A DNA stretch of 64,000 bases from Prevotella sp. Its GTDB lineage: Bacteria > Bacteroidota > Bacteroidia > Bacteroidales > Bacteroidaceae. Shown here one piece after another: positions 62,317 to 64,000 of the stretch (position 1 is the first letter of the stretch; every line of letters starts with the position of its first letter). The DNA lies in NCBI GenBank assembly GCA_022641735.1, contig JALCDQ010000005.1, positions 141,267 to 205,266 of the forward strand. The letters run 5' to 3'. Position numbers and translations under genes: made by a program. The notes under the pieces are model-generated. The model searched no databases. It was given only the letters and a program-made list of their open reading frames with translations, and was not told the origin of the DNA.

Positions 62317-63312
62317 ATGATTAATCAGATAAAGAAAATTATAACATTGGCAATCGCGCTCTGCTTGTTCACTCCGATAGTGGCAAGTGAGCCGATGGAA
62401 AAGCCCCGTTTGAAAGTGGGGCTCGTGTTAGGTGGCGGTGGTGCTAAAGGCGCTGCGGAGATAGGTGCGCTCAAGGTGATAGAAGAGAGCGGCATACCTA
62501 TTGATTATATAGCAGGCACCAGCATCGGCTCTATCGTCGGAGGTCTCTATGCCATGGGCTATCGCTCGGAACAGCTGGATTCGCTTTTCAACAATCAGGA
62601 ATGGCTTTCGCTTTTGGCTGACCGCAATCGTAAATTCCGTGATAAGCCTTATATGACGGAGAACGGAGTCACTTATATATTTGGTTTTCCTGTTTCCCGA
62701 AAGAAAAGCAAGTTGGCAAATAAGGAATTCGGCGCCTTTCGGGGAGATAATATCATCGGTAAACTCGATAGTTTGATAGGAACGCGTGATTCGCTCAACT
62801 TCGACTCTTTGCCCATTCCTTTCCGCTGTGTGGCTACGGATATCAAGCATTTGAAAGAGGTGGATATTTCCAAAGGCCGCCTTTCAGAGGCTATGCGTGC
62901 CAGTATGGCTATCCCCGGAGCTTTCAAGCCCATACGCAAGGATTCTCTTTTGCTCACGGATGGAGGGATGACGAACAATCTCCCTGTGGATGTGGTGCGA
63001 CGGATGGGAGCGGATGTGGTGATTGCCATCGATTTAACGCAGAATAAACCCGATGACGAGGAAGCGCCTAGCGCAGAGGTCGGAGATGCCAGAGGGCTCT
63101 TCGGATGGCTGATGAAACGTCCTGATTTGCAGAAATATCGGGAGAACGTGAAGAATATCGATGTCTATATAAATCCTGATTTGGGCGATTATGATGTTTT
63201 CAGCTTTTCTCCGGAAGCCGTGAAGGATATGATAGCAAAGGGCGAAAAGGCAGGTAGAAAGCAGTTGAAAAAGTTGCTGAAATTGAAGGATAGCCTTCAA
63301 AAAAGCCGTTGA
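62317..63312 (+). CDS. Patatin-like phospholipase
   Basis: This 331-residue exported or membrane-linked protein starts MINQIKKIITLAIALCLFTP. The patatin dyad is complete: the oxyanion loop GLVLGGGGAKGAAEIG, Ser69 in AGTSIGS and Asp215 in LLLTDGGMTNN. VATDIKHLKEVDISKGRLSE lies between. Such enzymes remove acyl chains from phospholipids. The C-terminus is helical and basic (GEKAGRKQLKKLLKLKDSLQ). It is shorter than the 800-residue patatin-barrel proteins of some Bacteroidota, and no surface-barrel domain is present. It is a single gene with its own promoter. Confidence 0.92.
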   Translation: MINQIKKIITLAIALCLFTPIVASEPMEKPRLKVGLVLGGGGAKGAAEIGALKVIEESGIPIDYIAGTSIGSIVGGLYAMGYRSEQLDSLFNNQEWLSLLADRNRKFRDKPYMTENGVTYIFGFPVSRKKSKLANKEFGAFRGDNIIGKLDSLIGTRDSLNFDSLPIPFRCVATDIKHLKEVDISKGRLSEAMRASMAIPGAFKPIRKDSLLLTDGGMTNNLPVDVVRRMGADVVIAIDLTQNKPDDEEAPSAEVGDARGLFGWLMKRPDLQKYRENVKNIDVYINPDLGDYDVFSFSPEAVKDMIAKGEKAGRKQLKKLLKLKDSLQKSR

Positions 63313-63370
63313 AATAAAAAAAGATGAAAATTTTTCGGGTTTTGGAGTACCATATATCGATTTTATTTCT

Positions 63371-63378
63371 TATATTTG
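63371..63378 (+). promoter_or_regulatory. -7 element before the GlsB/YeaQ gene
   Basis: TATATTTG fits TANNTTTG, 29 bp before the ATG at 63408. The TTTG at 63341-63344 is too far for a standard -33 element. Confidence 0.4.
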
Positions 63379-63407
63379 CGACCTATACATTATTATAATA
63401 TAGGATT

Positions 63408-63644
63408 ATGATTTGGACAATAATCATCGGTATTCTCGCTGGCTTCATTGCCAGTAGACTGTTTAAGCACGAAGGCTCTGGTTGCTTGATAGACTTGGTG
63501 CTTGGCTTGATTGGAGGCTGGTTAGGAGGCAATATCCTCAGCTGGATTGGTATTTCGTGGGGAGGCACCGTATTAGGACAAATATGTACAGCTGTCGTTG
63601 GCGCTGTATTGTTGTTGTGGGTGTTCTCTTTGTTTAAGAAATAA
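63408..63644 (+). CDS. GlsB/YeaQ/YmgE family membrane protein
   Basis: This 78-residue protein has three short Gly-rich helices: IWTIIIGILAGFIASRLF, LIDLVLGLIGGWLGGNIL and ICTAVVGAVLLLWVFSLF. The family (PF04226) is linked to stress responses but its mechanism is unknown. It stands alone after the patatin gene. A GGC-TTCG-GCC hairpin follows the stop at 63646-63655. Confidence 0.92.
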   Translation: MIWTIIIGILAGFIASRLFKHEGSGCLIDLVLGLIGGWLGGNILSWIGISWGGTVLGQICTAVVGAVLLLWVFSLFKK

Positions 63645-63809
63645 AGGCTTCGGCCATAGCAGAGTAGGGGTTGACATTCGCTCAATCCTTATTTTTGCGC
63701 ACTTTCTCTATGGAGGGAAAGCTTAAGGTTGACTAGCCTCATGAAAAAATTGATTTATGTCAACAATCTGGGGATTATTGAATAAAATTCGAAAATAATC
63801 CGGAAAAGA

Positions 63810-63841
63810 TTTGGTGGGTAAGGAAAAAAGCATTACCTTTG
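63810..63841 (+). promoter_or_regulatory. Strong promoter, probably of an rRNA operon
   Basis: TTTG (63810-63813), 20 nt, then TACCTTTG (63834-63841). The upstream 30 bp are A/T-rich like an UP element. No protein frame follows. A second -7-like TATTTTTG lies at 63690-63697. Confidence 0.6.
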
Positions 63842-64000
63842 CACTCGCTTTCGCAAAAAAAGTTTGTGGGAGCAAGAAAGAGTTCTTTGAAAAGATTACA
63901 TAAAAGACAGAGAAGTAGTACAAGAAGCGGATTCGCGGATGGCCGCAAGGTCAGATGCGTATCCGGGTAAAAATACAACGAACCGTTTTATTCGAAAGAG
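63842..64000 (+). other. Non-coding transcript leader, probably upstream of 16S rRNA
   Basis: The stretch has no coding frame and contains GTTCTTTGAAAAGATT and AGAAGTAGTACAAGAAG, which look like the leader of Bacteroidota 16S rRNA operons. The stem CGGATTCGC (63928-63936) pairs with GCGTATCCG (63957-63965), with GGCC-GCAA-GGTC inside, a GNRA tetraloop. The rRNA gene itself would start beyond the window. The 165 bp before it (63645-63809) hold no gene. Confidence 0.5.

Overview
The window reads as a chromosomal segment of a Bacteroidales bacterium, most like Prevotella/Segatella. The reasons are a SusC/SusD pair, a PorE-like OmpA lipoprotein, a DUF4492-cydAB operon, PL/GH-type sugar genes, and many promoters of the Bacteroidota type (TTTG about 20 nt upstream of TANNTTTG). 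The genus is an inference from gene content and style; no rRNA gene lies inside the window to confirm it.

Region 1 (1-13.5 kb) is a carbohydrate-utilisation locus. A leftward susC-susD-lipoprotein operon faces a rightward operon of a DUF4434 protein, a sugar MFS transporter, a GHL10-type glycoside hydrolase and a DUF5009 membrane acyltransferase. The rightward genes are coupled by ATGA overlaps and followed by a ROK regulator and a sodium:solute symporter. Region 2 (13.7-19.9 kb) holds a BACON/leucine-rich surface lipoprotein, a four-gene ExbB-ExbD-type proton-channel operon with an extra small membrane protein, a GH43-like enzyme and an Lrp/AsnC regulator. Region 3 (20-32.4 kb) is housekeeping: an rRNA methylase-thyA-folA operon, a DUF6249/ECF-sigma/small membrane protein operon, the PorE-like lipoprotein, an acyltransferase, topB, a LUD-domain protein and two tandem deoxynucleoside kinases.

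Region 4 (32.4-40.2 kb, all leftward) is a dTDP-aminosugar cluster: rfbB, an fdtA/qdtA-type ketoisomerase, a FemAB/GNAT-like acyltransferase and a DegT aminotransferase. purT is embedded in it, and two tiny membrane proteins and a phosphodiesterase lie upstream. A cytidylate-kinase-like gene and a MATE exporter follow. Region 5 (40.3-49.4 kb) carries a subtilase, xseAB, ilvE, trmB, a GH53 galactanase paired with a GH115-like protein that lacks most of its catalytic barrel, and an Mrp/ApbC ATPase. Region 6 (49.6-59.4 kb) is a leftward TolC-HlyD-permease-permease operon without an ATPase, then the rightward DUF4492-cydA-cydB-cyclophilin operon. Region 7 (59.4-62.1 kb) is an accessory island: an M.EcoRI-like adenine methylase and a DUF262-HNH nuclease behind a long, strongly structured leader. 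The window ends with a patatin phospholipase, a GlsB/YeaQ-type protein and what looks like the promoter and leader of an rRNA operon.

Two features stand out. First, eight intergenic arrays of 19-bp imperfect palindromes (roughly GTAAA-N9-TTTAC) are separated by exact 3-bp spacers, giving a 22-bp period. They lie within about 80 bp of a gene's 3' end in seven cases, and the eighth lies between two convergent genes. Units show compensatory changes and neighbouring units are often inverted copies of each other. Second, the methylase/DUF262-HNH pair has a nested stem-loop leader of 157 nt and a 9-bp inverted repeat just before the first start codon. These are the best candidates for undescribed biology here.
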